The notes under the pieces are model-generated. The model made no database searches. It saw only the letters and a list, made by a program, of their open reading frames with translations, and had not been told where the DNA came from. From CAJCJE01 sp036494465 (lineage in GTDB: Bacteria > Actinomycetota > Actinomycetes > Mycobacteriales > Pseudonocardiaceae), in the NCBI GenBank assembly GCA_036494465.1, contig DASXOJ010000083.1, positions 77,597 to 141,596 on the forward strand: a stretch of DNA of 64,000 nucleotides, given 5' to 3'. This document shows, in pieces, positions 8,640-16,761 of this stretch. The stretch's first letter is position 1, and every line of letters begins with the position of its first letter. A program made the translations under genes and the position numbers.

Positions 8640-8683
8640 CCCGGGTTCAGGACTTGATCGGTGACCCGGTTCAGGACTTGATC
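8635..8683. repeat. 24/25-bp tandem duplication spanning two convergent gene ends
   Basis: Copy one (8635-8659) and copy two (8660-8683) are identical except for one extra G in the run GGG of the first copy. The LLM stop codon lies in copy one and the csoR stop lies in copy two. With one copy the two stops would be only a few bases apart; the duplication separated them. It looks like a recent slippage event and may be strain specific. Confidence 0.8.
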
Positions 8684-8952
8684 AGGCGGGCGATGGCCTC
8701 GCTGGCCTCGCGCAGCTTGGTCTCGGCGATCTCGCCGCCCTCGGCGGCCGCCTCGCTCACGCAGTGGTTGAGGTGCTGGTCGATCAGGCCGAGCGAGACC
8801 GCCTGCAACGCCTTGGTGGCGGCGGCGATCTGGGTGAGGATGTCGATGCAGTACTCGTCGCTCTCGATCATGCGCTGCAGTCCGCGGATCTGACCCTCGA
8901 TGCGCCGCAGCCGGCGCAGGTATCCCGCCTTGTCCTCGCTGTAGCCCCACAT
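8671..8952 (-). CDS. csoR: CsoR-type copper-sensing transcriptional repressor
   Basis: A 93-residue all-helical CsoR/RcnR family protein. The Cu(I) ligand set Cys35, His60 and Cys64 (in DEYCID and QHLNHC) is intact, and the DNA-contacting basic face RRLRRIEGQIRG is present at residues 13-24. It should repress until copper binds. A GC-rich operator-like sequence with flanking TA steps lies 37 bp upstream (8989-9006), consistent with autoregulation. No copper exporter is adjacent, so its main targets are elsewhere. Confidence 0.88.
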   Translation of the reverse strand: MWGYSEDKAGYLRRLRRIEGQIRGLQRMIESDEYCIDILTQIAAATKALQAVSLGLIDQHLNHCVSEAAAEGGEIAETKLREASEAIARLIKS

Positions 8953-8988
8953 ACGTCCTCCAGCTGCCGTCCCGATCGTGTTTCAGTC

Positions 8989-9006
8989 TATACGGGGAGG
9001 GGGTAC
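8989..9006. promoter_or_regulatory. Candidate CsoR operator
   Basis: TATACGGGGAGGGGGTAC sits in the csoR upstream region. Read on the minus strand it is a G/C tract flanked by GTA and TATA, the arrangement of known CsoR operators (TACCCC-type boxes). The match is by eye and no second site was found in the window. Confidence 0.45.
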
Positions 9007-9082
9007 TCCCGAGGGAGCACAGGTTGTCACCGCGGTTACCCTGGCCGGTACCACGGATGCCCCCGAGTCCACGGAGGTGCGC

Positions 9083-9940
9083 ATGCGTGAAATGTACGAC
9101 TCGACCAGCCCGAATGACATCCCTGCCACGGCGGCCATCGTCGGCGGGTACGTGAGCCCGTCCAAGTTCGCGTGGCCCGCCTCAGGGTGGGCGCGGTTTC
9201 CGAACGCGGTCAAGGTCGCCATCACGCCCAGCGCCGCGCACTACGGCGTCGGCGTGCACGTGCTGGACGTCGAAACCGGCGACGCGACGCCCGGCCAGGT
9301 CCCCGGCTGGGTGACCAACTCGCGCAACGCGGGCCAGGAACCCACCGCCTACATGAGCTCAGCCAACTGGACCTCGGTCATCCAGTCCTGCATCAGCGCG
9401 GGCGTTGCGATGCCCCAGTTCTGGGTGGCCGACTGGGACGGCAACGCGACCCTCCCGTCGATCGTCGTCGACGGCGTCGCCTGCACCGCCGTCGCCAAGC
9501 AGTACGCGGATCCGGCACACGGTTCCGGCGGGCACTACGACCTCAGCATCGCCGCCGACGAGTGGCCAGGAGTAGACCCAGGAGATGACATGAGCTTCGA
9601 CCTCACCACCCCTGTTCCGGTGCCCGTGCTGGACGCGAACGGCAACTACATCGGCGACCAGAAGGACAACAACGGCAACGTCGTGATGGCGCCGTTCATG
9701 GACTTCGTCCGGTTCGCGGACGTGTCCAGCTGGTTCAACCTCACCCAGATCAAGACCCTGCACGCCACGCTGGCCGCCCAGGCCGCGGCGATCACCGCGT
9801 TGACCCAGCACGGTTCTTCGGTGACCGCCGACCAGGTCAACAGCATGATCAACGACGCGGTCGCGCAGCACGTGCAGGCCAGCGGACCGGCGCACACCGG
9901 CGTCGCGGGCACGACTCAGAGCAACGGCAGCAGCAGCTGA
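9083..9940 (+). CDS. Glycoside hydrolase-like (GH25/DUF1906-type fold) protein, function unknown
   Basis: A 285-residue protein without a signal peptide. The first 170 residues look like a GH25-like barrel as found in actinophage and actinobacterial proteins: IVGGYVSPSKFAW, VHVLDVETGDATPG with the acidic pair, AYMSSANW and PQFWVADWDGNA. After residue 172 comes a separate C-terminal region (FDLTTPVPVPVLDANGNYIG) with a helical stretch and a Ser/Gly-rich end. The ATG at 9083 has GGAGG six bases upstream. Possible prophage-derived or cell-wall-related protein; catalytic activity is not established. Confidence 0.6.
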   Translation: MREMYDSTSPNDIPATAAIVGGYVSPSKFAWPASGWARFPNAVKVAITPSAAHYGVGVHVLDVETGDATPGQVPGWVTNSRNAGQEPTAYMSSANWTSVIQSCISAGVAMPQFWVADWDGNATLPSIVVDGVACTAVAKQYADPAHGSGGHYDLSIAADEWPGVDPGDDMSFDLTTPVPVPVLDANGNYIGDQKDNNGNVVMAPFMDFVRFADVSSWFNLTQIKTLHATLAAQAAAITALTQHGSSVTADQVNSMINDAVAQHVQASGPAHTGVAGTTQSNGSSS

Positions 9941-9941
9941 C

Positions 9942-10148
9942 CTACTGTTTCGCGCGCAGGCGCAGCGCGAGGGTGGGGCAGGCGGCGACCGCGCCGCGCA
10001 CGTCCGCGAGCGCGCGGGGCGGCACGCTGTCGTCCCGCACGATCGGGTAGCCCCATTCGTCCAGGTCGACCAGTTCGGGCAGCAGTTCCGCGCACAGTCC
10101 GTGCGCGTGGCAGGCGATCGGGTCGACGGTGAGCCGCTGGCCGGTCAT
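9942..10148 (-). CDS. Single-cluster ferredoxin
   Basis: A 68-residue ferredoxin with CHAHGLC at residues 13-19 and a distal CP pair (AACPTLAL), the three-cysteine arrangement typical of actinobacterial 3Fe-4S ferredoxins in which a histidine takes the place of the second cysteine. It is the last gene of the redox operon and its ATG overlaps the stop of the NuoF-like gene (ATGA). It probably exchanges electrons with that flavoprotein. Confidence 0.82.
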   Translation of the reverse strand: MTGQRLTVDPIACHAHGLCAELLPELVDLDEWGYPIVRDDSVPPRALADVRGAVAACPTLALRLRAKQ

Positions 10149-11371
10149 GTCCACCCCGTTTCGCGAAAGCGCCGGTTCGACGTGAACCGCACCCGCTGCG
10201 CCGCGAAGGCGCACAGTCGGCCGGTCGCGTGCTGATGCACGTCGCGCTCGAACACGCGCAGCGCGCTCGCGGCCAGTCGCACCGCGCCGTCCGGATGCGC
10301 GCACGCGCCGCGACCGCTGATCACGCCAAGCCTGCCGCGCAACCGGCGCAGCGTGGCCGCGTCCGCGCGACCCGTTGCCAGCAACGAGAAATCCTGCGTG
10401 ATCGCGGGGAGCCCGAACATACACGGGCCGCACTGCCGCGCGGATTCCTCTGCCAGATAGCGCAGTATCGCGGCGGTTTCGGCTATCCCGCAGGCGCGCA
10501 TCGGCAACGCCAGCAGCACGCCGACGCCGCGCAGGTCGTTGTGCGCCAACGGTAATCCGGCCGCTGCCGGAAAAGGCACCCAGTTGCCGCCGTAGCCACC
10601 GGCGAGCACCGCTTGCAGCGGCTCGGTTTCCCCACCGGCTGTGGCCAGCGCCGCGCCGAGCGTGCTGCCGAGGTCGACCTCGCGCACGCCGCCCGCGCGC
10701 ACCGCGCCGTCGACGGTGACCAGCATGCTGCTCGCGGTCGCGCCATCGCGGGCGATCAACGCGATGTTGGCCAGCGTCTCCACGTTGTCCACCAGCGTCG
10801 GCTTGGCGCGCACGCCGCGTTCGTACGGGCGCGGCGGTGCCGTGGTCGGTTTGGCCAGGCCGGTGTTGACGAAGTTGACCAGCGCGGATTCCTGGCTGGC
10901 CACGAATCGCGCGGGCACCTCGACGATCCTGGTCGGCACCGGATCTCCTTGTCGCTGCGCCAATGCGAGGGCGACGCTCGCGGCCAGCGGATCGTCGCGG
11001 TGCACGCAGAGCAGCACCGAGTTCGCGCCGACGGCGAGCGCGGCGAGTTGGGCGCCGTCGAAAACCAGGTGCGGGGCAACGGACAGCAGCGCGTGATCCT
11101 TGCGGCTGACCGGTTCGCCCTCGCAGCCGTTGGCGACGATCACCGGTGTGCGCCGCCCGGCCGCGACCGCGCGCAGTTTGATCGCGGTCGGAAAACCGGC
11201 GCCGCCGCGTCCGCGCAGACCGGCCGCCTCGACCAGGTCGATCAGTGCGTCGGTGCGCGGGAGCGGGCCGTAGCGGGCCCGGTGTTCGATGAAGTCGGCG
11301 GGTTTTCCGGTCCGCTGCCACCCGGCGAGCAGGCGGGCGGTGCCCGGCCGGGCACGGGTCGGAACGCTCAT
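10145..11371 (-). CDS. NuoF-like NAD(P)H dehydrogenase flavoprotein
   Basis: A 408-residue protein of the complex I 51-kDa (NuoF) family. The glycine-rich flavin/NADH loop GLRGRGGAGFPT is at residues 51-62, NGCEGEPVSRKDHALL at 81-96 and the cluster motif ESARQCGPCMFGLP at 309-322, with another cysteine in GRGACAHP. The first cysteine of the usual CxxCxxC motif is alanine, as seen in other stand-alone actinobacterial relatives. No nuoE or nuoG gene accompanies it. It should take electrons from NAD(P)H for the ferredoxin and membrane cytochrome encoded beside it. ATGA overlaps link it to both neighbours. Confidence 0.8.
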   Translation of the reverse strand: MSVPTRARPGTARLLAGWQRTGKPADFIEHRARYGPLPRTDALIDLVEAAGLRGRGGAGFPTAIKLRAVAAGRRTPVIVANGCEGEPVSRKDHALLSVAPHLVFDGAQLAALAVGANSVLLCVHRDDPLAASVALALAQRQGDPVPTRIVEVPARFVASQESALVNFVNTGLAKPTTAPPRPYERGVRAKPTLVDNVETLANIALIARDGATASSMLVTVDGAVRAGGVREVDLGSTLGAALATAGGETEPLQAVLAGGYGGNWVPFPAAAGLPLAHNDLRGVGVLLALPMRACGIAETAAILRYLAEESARQCGPCMFGLPAITQDFSLLATGRADAATLRRLRGRLGVISGRGACAHPDGAVRLAASALRVFERDVHQHATGRLCAFAAQRVRFTSNRRFRETGWT

Positions 11372-11919
11372 CCGGACCTCGCCTCGGTGTCCGCGTGCGT
11401 CGTGCCGAGCCGCCACCACAACGCGGCCAGCACCGCGATCGCGCAGGCGCCGTTGCACAGCAGCACCCAGAGCACCTGGTCGTCGGTGATGCCGGTGCCG
11501 ATGCCGTGCACCAGGGCGATCGGCCACATCGCATAACTGAGCCAGTGCACGAATCGCCACACCCGGTACCCGATCCGCGCGCGCAGCAGGCTGGTGACCA
11601 GTACGGCGAGCATCAGGTCACCGGCGAGCGCACCGAGCCCGAGCCAGAACGGGCGATAGGCCGACCCGAACGGCAGCACCGCGTCAACCCAGTGGATGCT
11701 CGCGTACGGGTCGATGACCGAACTGGCGACGTGGATCACCAGGAAAATCAGGGCGAGCAGGCTGACGTTGCGATGGATCGCGGAGATCGCGAATCGCGGC
11801 CAGCGCTGCGAGGTCAACCGGCCGCTGTTCAGCATGCCGAGCACGACGGCCCCGGTGAGCAGCAGCAACGCCACGATCCCGGTGCCGCGACTGAGGTACC
11901 ACAGCGCCTGGGTGTTCAC
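11368..11919 (-). CDS. Ferric reductase-like b-type cytochrome membrane protein
   Basis: A 183-residue membrane protein with five to six helices and paired histidines in neighbouring helices (AIHRNVSLLALIFLVIHVAS and RFVHWLSYAMWPIALVHG), the bis-heme pattern of the ferric-reductase-like transmembrane domain. It probably passes electrons across the membrane. The GTG at 11919 overlaps the apbE stop and the gene stop overlaps the NuoF-like ATG. The terminal acceptor is unknown. Confidence 0.8.
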   Translation of the reverse strand: MNTQALWYLSRGTGIVALLLLTGAVVLGMLNSGRLTSQRWPRFAISAIHRNVSLLALIFLVIHVASSVIDPYASIHWVDAVLPFGSAYRPFWLGLGALAGDLMLAVLVTSLLRARIGYRVWRFVHWLSYAMWPIALVHGIGTGITDDQVLWVLLCNGACAIAVLAALWWRLGTTHADTEARSG

Positions 11920-12824
11920 GCAGCACCGACCAGATCCACCGGCCACCCGCCGACCGTGCGCACCGCGCCCGCCACGTCGACAAGACGGCTCGGCAGCCCG
12001 CGCGCGGCGAGCCAGTCGGGGGCGTCCACGCCGAGCACGATGGCGGCGGTGCTCGCGGTGTTCGCGTCCACGCAGGTCGCGGCGGCCACGCTGACCGTGC
12101 GCCAGGGCGAATCGGGCAGGTCGCCGGTGCGCGGATCGACGATGTGGTGCAGTTCGCGGCCGGATCGCCGCCAGCGCCGGCAGGTGGTGCTGGAGGTGGC
12201 CAGGCCACCGTCGGCGATGGTGATCATGGCGTCCGGTTCGACCAGCGCGGTGCGGTGGTCGTCGCCGATGCCCAACCGCCAGCCGCCCTCCGGCGCGGCG
12301 CCGTACGTGCCAACGTCGCCACCGAGGCTGACCAGCACACCGCAGCGCAGCGCGGCGCCGATCCGGGCGGCGGCGCGGTCCGCGACCAGGGCTTTCGCGG
12401 TCGCGCCGAGGTCGATCCGGACCCCGCGCGGGACGAGCACCTCGCGCCGGTCGACGTCGAGGCTGATCCGCCACCAACCGGGGGCGGGCGCGATGGTGAC
12501 CGGTCCGTCGACGAGATCGGCGAGGTCGCGGTCGTAGCCGAGGCCGGTCATGGCGTCCGCCACGGTCGGGTCGACCAGGCCGTCGGTCAGCCGCGCCGCG
12601 CGCAACGCGACGTCGAGCGCCTCGGTGAGCAGCGGGCTGATCGAGGTGGCGCGGCCTGCGGGAAGTCGGCACAGCTCCGAATCGGCGCGGAACCGGCTGG
12701 CCGCCGCGTCGATCGCGGCCAGGTCCTCGGCCAGCATGCGCATGCCCTCGTCGAGGGCGTCGGCATCGGTCAACACGAGCCGTGCGGTGGTGCCGAGCGC
12801 GGGCGTGACGCCAGCGGCGGTCAT
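11916..12824 (-). CDS. apbE: FAD:protein FMN transferase (ApbE family)
   Basis: A 302-residue ApbE protein that would attach FMN to a Ser/Thr of a redox protein. Visible motifs are RFRADSELCRL near residue 44, VDPTVADAM near 86, IDLGATAKALVAD near 136 (the FAD/metal loop), SLGGDVGTYG near 165 and HIVDPRTGD near 226. No clear signal peptide is present. The operon lacks a recognisable FMN-binding-domain substrate. Its ATG overlaps the stop of the small protein upstream. Confidence 0.88.
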   Translation of the reverse strand: MTAAGVTPALGTTARLVLTDADALDEGMRMLAEDLAAIDAAASRFRADSELCRLPAGRATSISPLLTEALDVALRAARLTDGLVDPTVADAMTGLGYDRDLADLVDGPVTIAPAPGWWRISLDVDRREVLVPRGVRIDLGATAKALVADRAAARIGAALRCGVLVSLGGDVGTYGAAPEGGWRLGIGDDHRTALVEPDAMITIADGGLATSSTTCRRWRRSGRELHHIVDPRTGDLPDSPWRTVSVAAATCVDANTASTAAIVLGVDAPDWLAARGLPSRLVDVAGAVRTVGGWPVDLVGAA

Positions 12825-13117
12825 GTGCCACCCGACGATGCGTGGCCCCCGCCGGCGGTGGACTGGGTCGGCGCCTGGGTCGGCGCCTGCAACTGGTCGT
12901 CGTTGCTCTGCGTGTTCTGCTGTGCCGGCGTGTCCTGCGTTGCCGGGGTGGTCGACGTCGATGTCGATGTCGACGCGGTCGCGGCGGTGCCGGTCAGCAG
13001 CAGGCTGAGCACGGTGGCCAGCACGCCCGAGCCGACCGCGGCGATCACGGTCACCACTCGCACCCGGTGCTGTCCTCGGGTACGGTCTTCGACCCGGCGA
13101 CGTTGCAAGCTGTCCAT
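12821..13117 (-). CDS. Small membrane-anchored Ser/Thr-rich protein
   Basis: A 98-residue protein with a basic N terminus (LQRRRVEDRTRGQHR), one hydrophobic segment at about 21-45 and an exported tail rich in Ser, Thr, Gln and Pro. It is the first gene of the redox operon, in the position where related clusters often carry an FMN-binding protein, but it has no such domain. A stretch TGTAATAS at the end of the hydrophobic segment loosely resembles a flavinylation site; this is weak. Its start lies 84 bp from the divergent response regulator. Confidence 0.6.
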   Translation of the reverse strand: MDSLQRRRVEDRTRGQHRVRVVTVIAAVGSGVLATVLSLLLTGTAATASTSTSTSTTPATQDTPAQQNTQSNDDQLQAPTQAPTQSTAGGGHASSGGT

Positions 13118-13201
13118 GGGCTCAGTGTCATCGCTGAACCTTGGGGCATCCTGAGAGAAACTGTGTACCTGCTGTGCGAATCGGAGACGAGGACTGACGC
13201 G

Positions 13202-13891
13202 ATGACCGAGGGCACGACGATCGACGCTCCGCGAGTGCTGCTCGTCGAGGACGACACCGCGCTCGCGGATATGCTGACCCGACTGCTCACCGAAGAGGGC
13301 TACCTGGTCGAGTCCGCTGTGGATGGTCAGCGCGGGCTGCACCTCGGCCTCACCAAGTCCTACGAGGTGGTCGTGCTGGACCGGGGACTGCCCGCGATCG
13401 ACGGGCTCGATCTGCTGGTTCGGTTGCGTGGCAGGGGAATCACCACGCCGGTACTCGTACTTTCCGCGCTGGGCAACCCAGCCGACCGGGTGCAGGGCCT
13501 CGACGCGGGCGCGGAGGACTACCTGAGCAAACCGTTCGATGTGGACGAACTGTGCGCGCGGCTGCGCGCGCTGCGGCGCCGTCACCTGGATACCGCGCGG
13601 GTGCTGCCGCTGCCCGGCTGGCAGCTCAACACCGACACCAGGGAGGTCAGCCCGGCCGGTGCCAACGCGGGCGGGCCGGTGCGGCTGTCCGAACGCGAGT
13701 GCGCGCTGCTGACCGTCTTCGCCACCCGCCCGACGCAGGTGTTCTCCCGGCGCGACCTGTTGAACCTGGTGTTCGCCGAGGCGGAGAGCGAGATCGTGGT
13801 GGACACCTACGTGCACTACCTGCGTCGCAAGCTCGGTCGTGGCACGGTGGCGACCGTGCGCGGGCTCGGCTACCAGTTGGGGCGCCGATGA
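13202..13891 (+). CDS. OmpR-family response regulator
   Basis: A 229-residue two-domain regulator. The receiver domain (about 10-125) has the acidic pair in LLVEDDTAL, the phosphoacceptor Asp in VVLDRGLP and the conserved Lys in LSKPF. The C-terminal winged helix (about 135-228) ends VDTYVHYLRRKLG...TVRGLGYQLG, typical of OmpR/PhoB proteins. The ATG lies 84 bp from the divergent redox operon, making that operon a likely target. It overlaps the kinase gene by ATGA. Confidence 0.9.
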   Translation: MTEGTTIDAPRVLLVEDDTALADMLTRLLTEEGYLVESAVDGQRGLHLGLTKSYEVVVLDRGLPAIDGLDLLVRLRGRGITTPVLVLSALGNPADRVQGLDAGAEDYLSKPFDVDELCARLRALRRRHLDTARVLPLPGWQLNTDTREVSPAGANAGGPVRLSERECALLTVFATRPTQVFSRRDLLNLVFAEAESEIVVDTYVHYLRRKLGRGTVATVRGLGYQLGRR

Positions 13892-15105
13892 TGCTGCTGC
13901 GCCGCAGTGTGCCACGCACGGTTGGCGCGGACGCCGGCGTGCTCAAACGGACCGCGTTGCGGCTGGGCGCACAGGTCGCGGCGACCGTCGGCGTGATCGT
14001 GGCGGCCATGTGCGGAGTGGCGGTACTGGTCGTGGTCGACTGCCAGTACTACAACGCGGACACCTTGCTGCACACCGCGATCAGCAGGGAGATCGACGTG
14101 GTCGACCCGCCCGCCGGGGTGTGGCTGATCGTGCGCGACCCGACCGGCACGCACCTGACCCCGGACACCCCGCGCGACCTGCCGGACGAGAACGCGATGC
14201 GCGCGGTCGCGGCGAGCGGGACCGAGCAGACCGTCGAACTTCAGCTGGGTCATCGCGACTACCGGGTGCTGACCGAAAAGCGCGGCAACGCGACCGTGCA
14301 GGCCGCGCTCGACCTCACCGCCGACCACATCCAGCGCAACGTGCTGATCAACGCGCTGCTGATCACCGGCGGCGTCGGGCTGATCATCGCCGCTTTCGCG
14401 GGCGCGTTGCTTGGCAGGCGCGCGGTGCGCCCGTTGTCGGCGGCGCTGGCGTTGCAGCGCCGGTTCATCTCCGATGCCAGTCACGAGCTGCGCACCCCGT
14501 TGACGTTGCTCAGCACCCGAGCCCAACTGCTGCGCAGACAGCTCAAGGAACCACTCGACGCGGCCACACTCAAGTCCGATGTGGACGGACTGGTGGCGGA
14601 CGCGCGCAACCTCAGCGCGATCCTGGAAGACCTGCTGGTGGCCGCCGATCCGCGTGCCGAAGCCCCCAACGAGCAGATCGACCTGGTCGCGTTGGCCGGC
14701 GAGGTCAGCGCGGCCAGCGCGGGCACCGAGGTGCGAGTCCGCTGTGAACCCCGGGTACCCACGTTGACCGTGCTGGGCAGCGCGGCGGGCCTGCGCAGGG
14801 CGTTGCTCGCGCTGGTCGACAACGCCGTCCGGCACGCGCGCGAGACGGTCACCATCACGGTCGGCCGGGAGGCGAACCGGGCCGTCGTCGACGTGCACGA
14901 CGACGGCGATGGCATCGACCCGGACATGCTGCCCCGCCTGTTCGACCGGTTCGCCTCCGCGGCCGAGCCGACCGGCCAGCGCCGCCGCTACGGCCTCGGC
15001 CTCGCCCTGGTCAGCGAGATCGCCGACCGGCACGGTGGCACGGTGTCCGCCCAGAACGGCGTGGACGGCGGCGCCACGCTGCACCTGACCCTGCCCACTA
15101 TGTGA
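13888..15105 (+). CDS. Sensor histidine kinase (HAMP-like, HisKA, HATPase)
   Basis: A 405-residue membrane kinase with a first transmembrane helix near 30-50, an extracellular sensor of about 100 residues, a second helix near 152-172, and then the H box FISDASHELRTPLTLL near 192. The ATPase part shows the N box LVDNAVRHA, G1 DDGDGID, and G2 RYGLGLALV. It pairs with the OmpR-type regulator whose stop codon overlaps its ATG. The extracellular ligand is unknown; the neighbouring redox operon suggests redox or metal stress. Confidence 0.9.
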   Translation: MMLLRRSVPRTVGADAGVLKRTALRLGAQVAATVGVIVAAMCGVAVLVVVDCQYYNADTLLHTAISREIDVVDPPAGVWLIVRDPTGTHLTPDTPRDLPDENAMRAVAASGTEQTVELQLGHRDYRVLTEKRGNATVQAALDLTADHIQRNVLINALLITGGVGLIIAAFAGALLGRRAVRPLSAALALQRRFISDASHELRTPLTLLSTRAQLLRRQLKEPLDAATLKSDVDGLVADARNLSAILEDLLVAADPRAEAPNEQIDLVALAGEVSAASAGTEVRVRCEPRVPTLTVLGSAAGLRRALLALVDNAVRHARETVTITVGREANRAVVDVHDDGDGIDPDMLPRLFDRFASAAEPTGQRRRYGLGLALVSEIADRHGGTVSAQNGVDGGATLHLTLPTM

Positions 15106-15145
15106 TCTACTGTCTGTTTTGCACCTCTTATGACATGATGCCGTT

Positions 15146-15523
15146 ATGTCAATGATGCACAGGGCAACGCTCGGACTCGCCATCGCCGCGGCGGTCTGCG
15201 CGGGAACTCCGGCACTCGCCACGGCAGCGCCGATGGACAGCGGATACGCCAACTGCGACGGCAACACCAACTGCTCGACCGGCATCCTGGCGATCGGCGC
15301 GGGCACCGTCTACGCCGACTTCGATCTCCAGGGCCTGCGCGGTACCAGCGTCACCCTCAAGGTGCTGCGCAACGGCAAAGAACTGCGGTCCTGTACCCAC
15401 ACCGTCCGCGTCGGGGGCAGCGGCACCCTGCCGCCGTGCGACTTCTACGCCGCGGGCGACATCGAGGTGACCGGCTACGCCCAGATCACTGCGACCACCT
15501 TCCGCATCGGCTGGCACCAGTAG
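15146..15523 (+). CDS. Small secreted protein of unknown function
   Basis: A 125-residue protein with a Sec signal peptide (residues 1-28, ending ATAAP) and a mature part of about 97 residues carrying four cysteines (in ANCDGNTNCSTG, RSCTH and PPCDF) that could form two disulfides. The mature sequence looks beta-rich. No family was recognised. It follows the kinase gene by 40 bp but appears to have its own start region. Confidence 0.65.
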   Translation: MSMMHRATLGLAIAAAVCAGTPALATAAPMDSGYANCDGNTNCSTGILAIGAGTVYADFDLQGLRGTSVTLKVLRNGKELRSCTHTVRVGGSGTLPPCDFYAAGDIEVTGYAQITATTFRIGWHQ

Positions 15524-15561
15524 CCGGGTCAGGAAAGCCGGGCGACCGAGGGCCCGGCAGG

Positions 15562-16035
15562 CTATGCCCGATTCACACAAGCCGCTTCCTCAGGCGGGTA
15601 AACGTCTCTGAAGCCGAAGGCCCGCGCGGACGGACCGTGCGCACGCAACAGTTCCAGGCGCTCGATCGCCTCATCGACAGTGGGCACGTGCCCGGCGGGG
15701 ATCCACCACAGCACCTGGAACGCCGCCTTCGGCAGTTGGAACCACTCCGCGCGGCGGCGCAGCATGTCCAGGTGGCCGCTGCGGTAGACGTAGTCCCACA
15801 GGGCGTCCCGGCTCTCCCAGACCGACATGTTCACCAGGACGTCGTCACCGAGCGCCGTCCGGACCCCGGTGGCGTCGCCGGTGCCGTCGCCGACCAGCCG
15901 CCACACGAAACCCGGCGCCTGGTCGGCGAGCGCGTTGATCGTGTCGAGCATGGACGTGAAGCCGTGCACACGGGGATCGTCGAGGGGAAAGTTCAGGGTG
16001 CCCACGTTGAGCTGGGCGAGGTGATGTCCCGGCAT
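15562..16035 (-). CDS. DUF3291 domain protein
   Basis: A 157-residue protein matching DUF3291, a dimeric alpha-beta barrel family of unknown activity related to monooxygenase-like ABM folds: HHLAQLNVGTLNFPLDDP at the start, LVNMSVWESRDALWDYVYRSGH in the middle and PKAAFQVLWWIPAGHVPT before a final helix. It lies 32 bp after the HTH regulator gene and is probably regulated by it. Confidence 0.8.
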   Translation of the reverse strand: MPGHHLAQLNVGTLNFPLDDPRVHGFTSMLDTINALADQAPGFVWRLVGDGTGDATGVRTALGDDVLVNMSVWESRDALWDYVYRSGHLDMLRRRAEWFQLPKAAFQVLWWIPAGHVPTVDEAIERLELLRAHGPSARAFGFRDVYPPEEAACVNRA

Positions 16036-16067
16036 GCCGTTACCCCACCATCACCGGGCCCACTATG

Positions 16068-16718
16068 TCAATGATCATTATTTTTAGAAGAGTCGACCAC
16101 GACGCAGCACAGTCCGGGCCGCGGGTCCATCCGGGCCCGTAGCCCGTCGGCACCCTCAAGAAGCCCTTCCAGCAACGCCAGGTTCATGCCACACACCAGT
16201 CCCGGGTGCTGTTGGGACAACACGTGAAAGGGGCAGTTGGTCAGGCGCAGCACTACTCCGTCGTCGTCAGGGAGCGGTGCATAGCCGCGCGCGGCCAGCA
16301 GGTCCTCCGCCGCGGCGAGATCCTCGACCGGCCCGCCCGCTGCCCGGCCCGCGCGACGGGCGGCGCCCTGCAGTTCAGCGTCCAGGCGGGCCGCCTCCGC
16401 AACCTCGGCCAGCAGATCCGCTGCCGTGCGGTAGTCGCGCGCCGGAACCGAGAACTGGAACTCGGCGCCGGAACGGCGATAGAGCTTGGCCGGACGCCCG
16501 GCCCCCGGGCCCGAACGTCCGGTCAGCCGCCTGCTCTCGGTCTCCAGCAGTCCGGTGTCCACGAGCTTGTCCAGATGGAAGGCCGCCAGCGTGCGCTGGA
16601 TCCCGACACCTTCGGCCGCCTCGTTGCGGCTCACCTCGTGCCCCTGGGCGGCCACATACTCGTAGAGCCGCCGCCGGACGGGATCACGCAGTTCGGCGAT
16701 CGCCTCGATGTCGTCCAC
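16068..16718 (-). CDS. HTH regulator with C-terminal cysteine cluster
   Basis: A 216-residue regulator. A winged helix (about residues 5-75, with RRRLYEYVAAQGHEVSRNEAA and ARTLAAFH-like recognition helix QRTLAAFHLDKLVD) is followed by a helical linker and a C-terminal domain with NCPFHVLSQQHPGLVCGMN and GLCCVV. The cysteine spacing recalls SufR-type proteins that bind an iron-sulfur cluster, which is an inference. It is upstream of the DUF3291 gene in a two-gene operon. Confidence 0.75.
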   Translation of the reverse strand: MDDIEAIAELRDPVRRRLYEYVAAQGHEVSRNEAAEGVGIQRTLAAFHLDKLVDTGLLETESRRLTGRSGPGAGRPAKLYRRSGAEFQFSVPARDYRTAADLLAEVAEAARLDAELQGAARRAGRAAGGPVEDLAAAEDLLAARGYAPLPDDDGVVLRLTNCPFHVLSQQHPGLVCGMNLALLEGLLEGADGLRARMDPRPGLCCVVVDSSKNNDH

Positions 16719-16761
16719 GTGACCATTCTAAGAACAACGAAAGTGCCCGATAGAAACTGAC

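Noticed and set aside
16070..16079. Palindrome AATGATCATT at the end of the HTH regulator gene
   Set aside because: It is formed by the last codons and stop and by bases after them; no promoter lies there, so chance is the simplest explanation.
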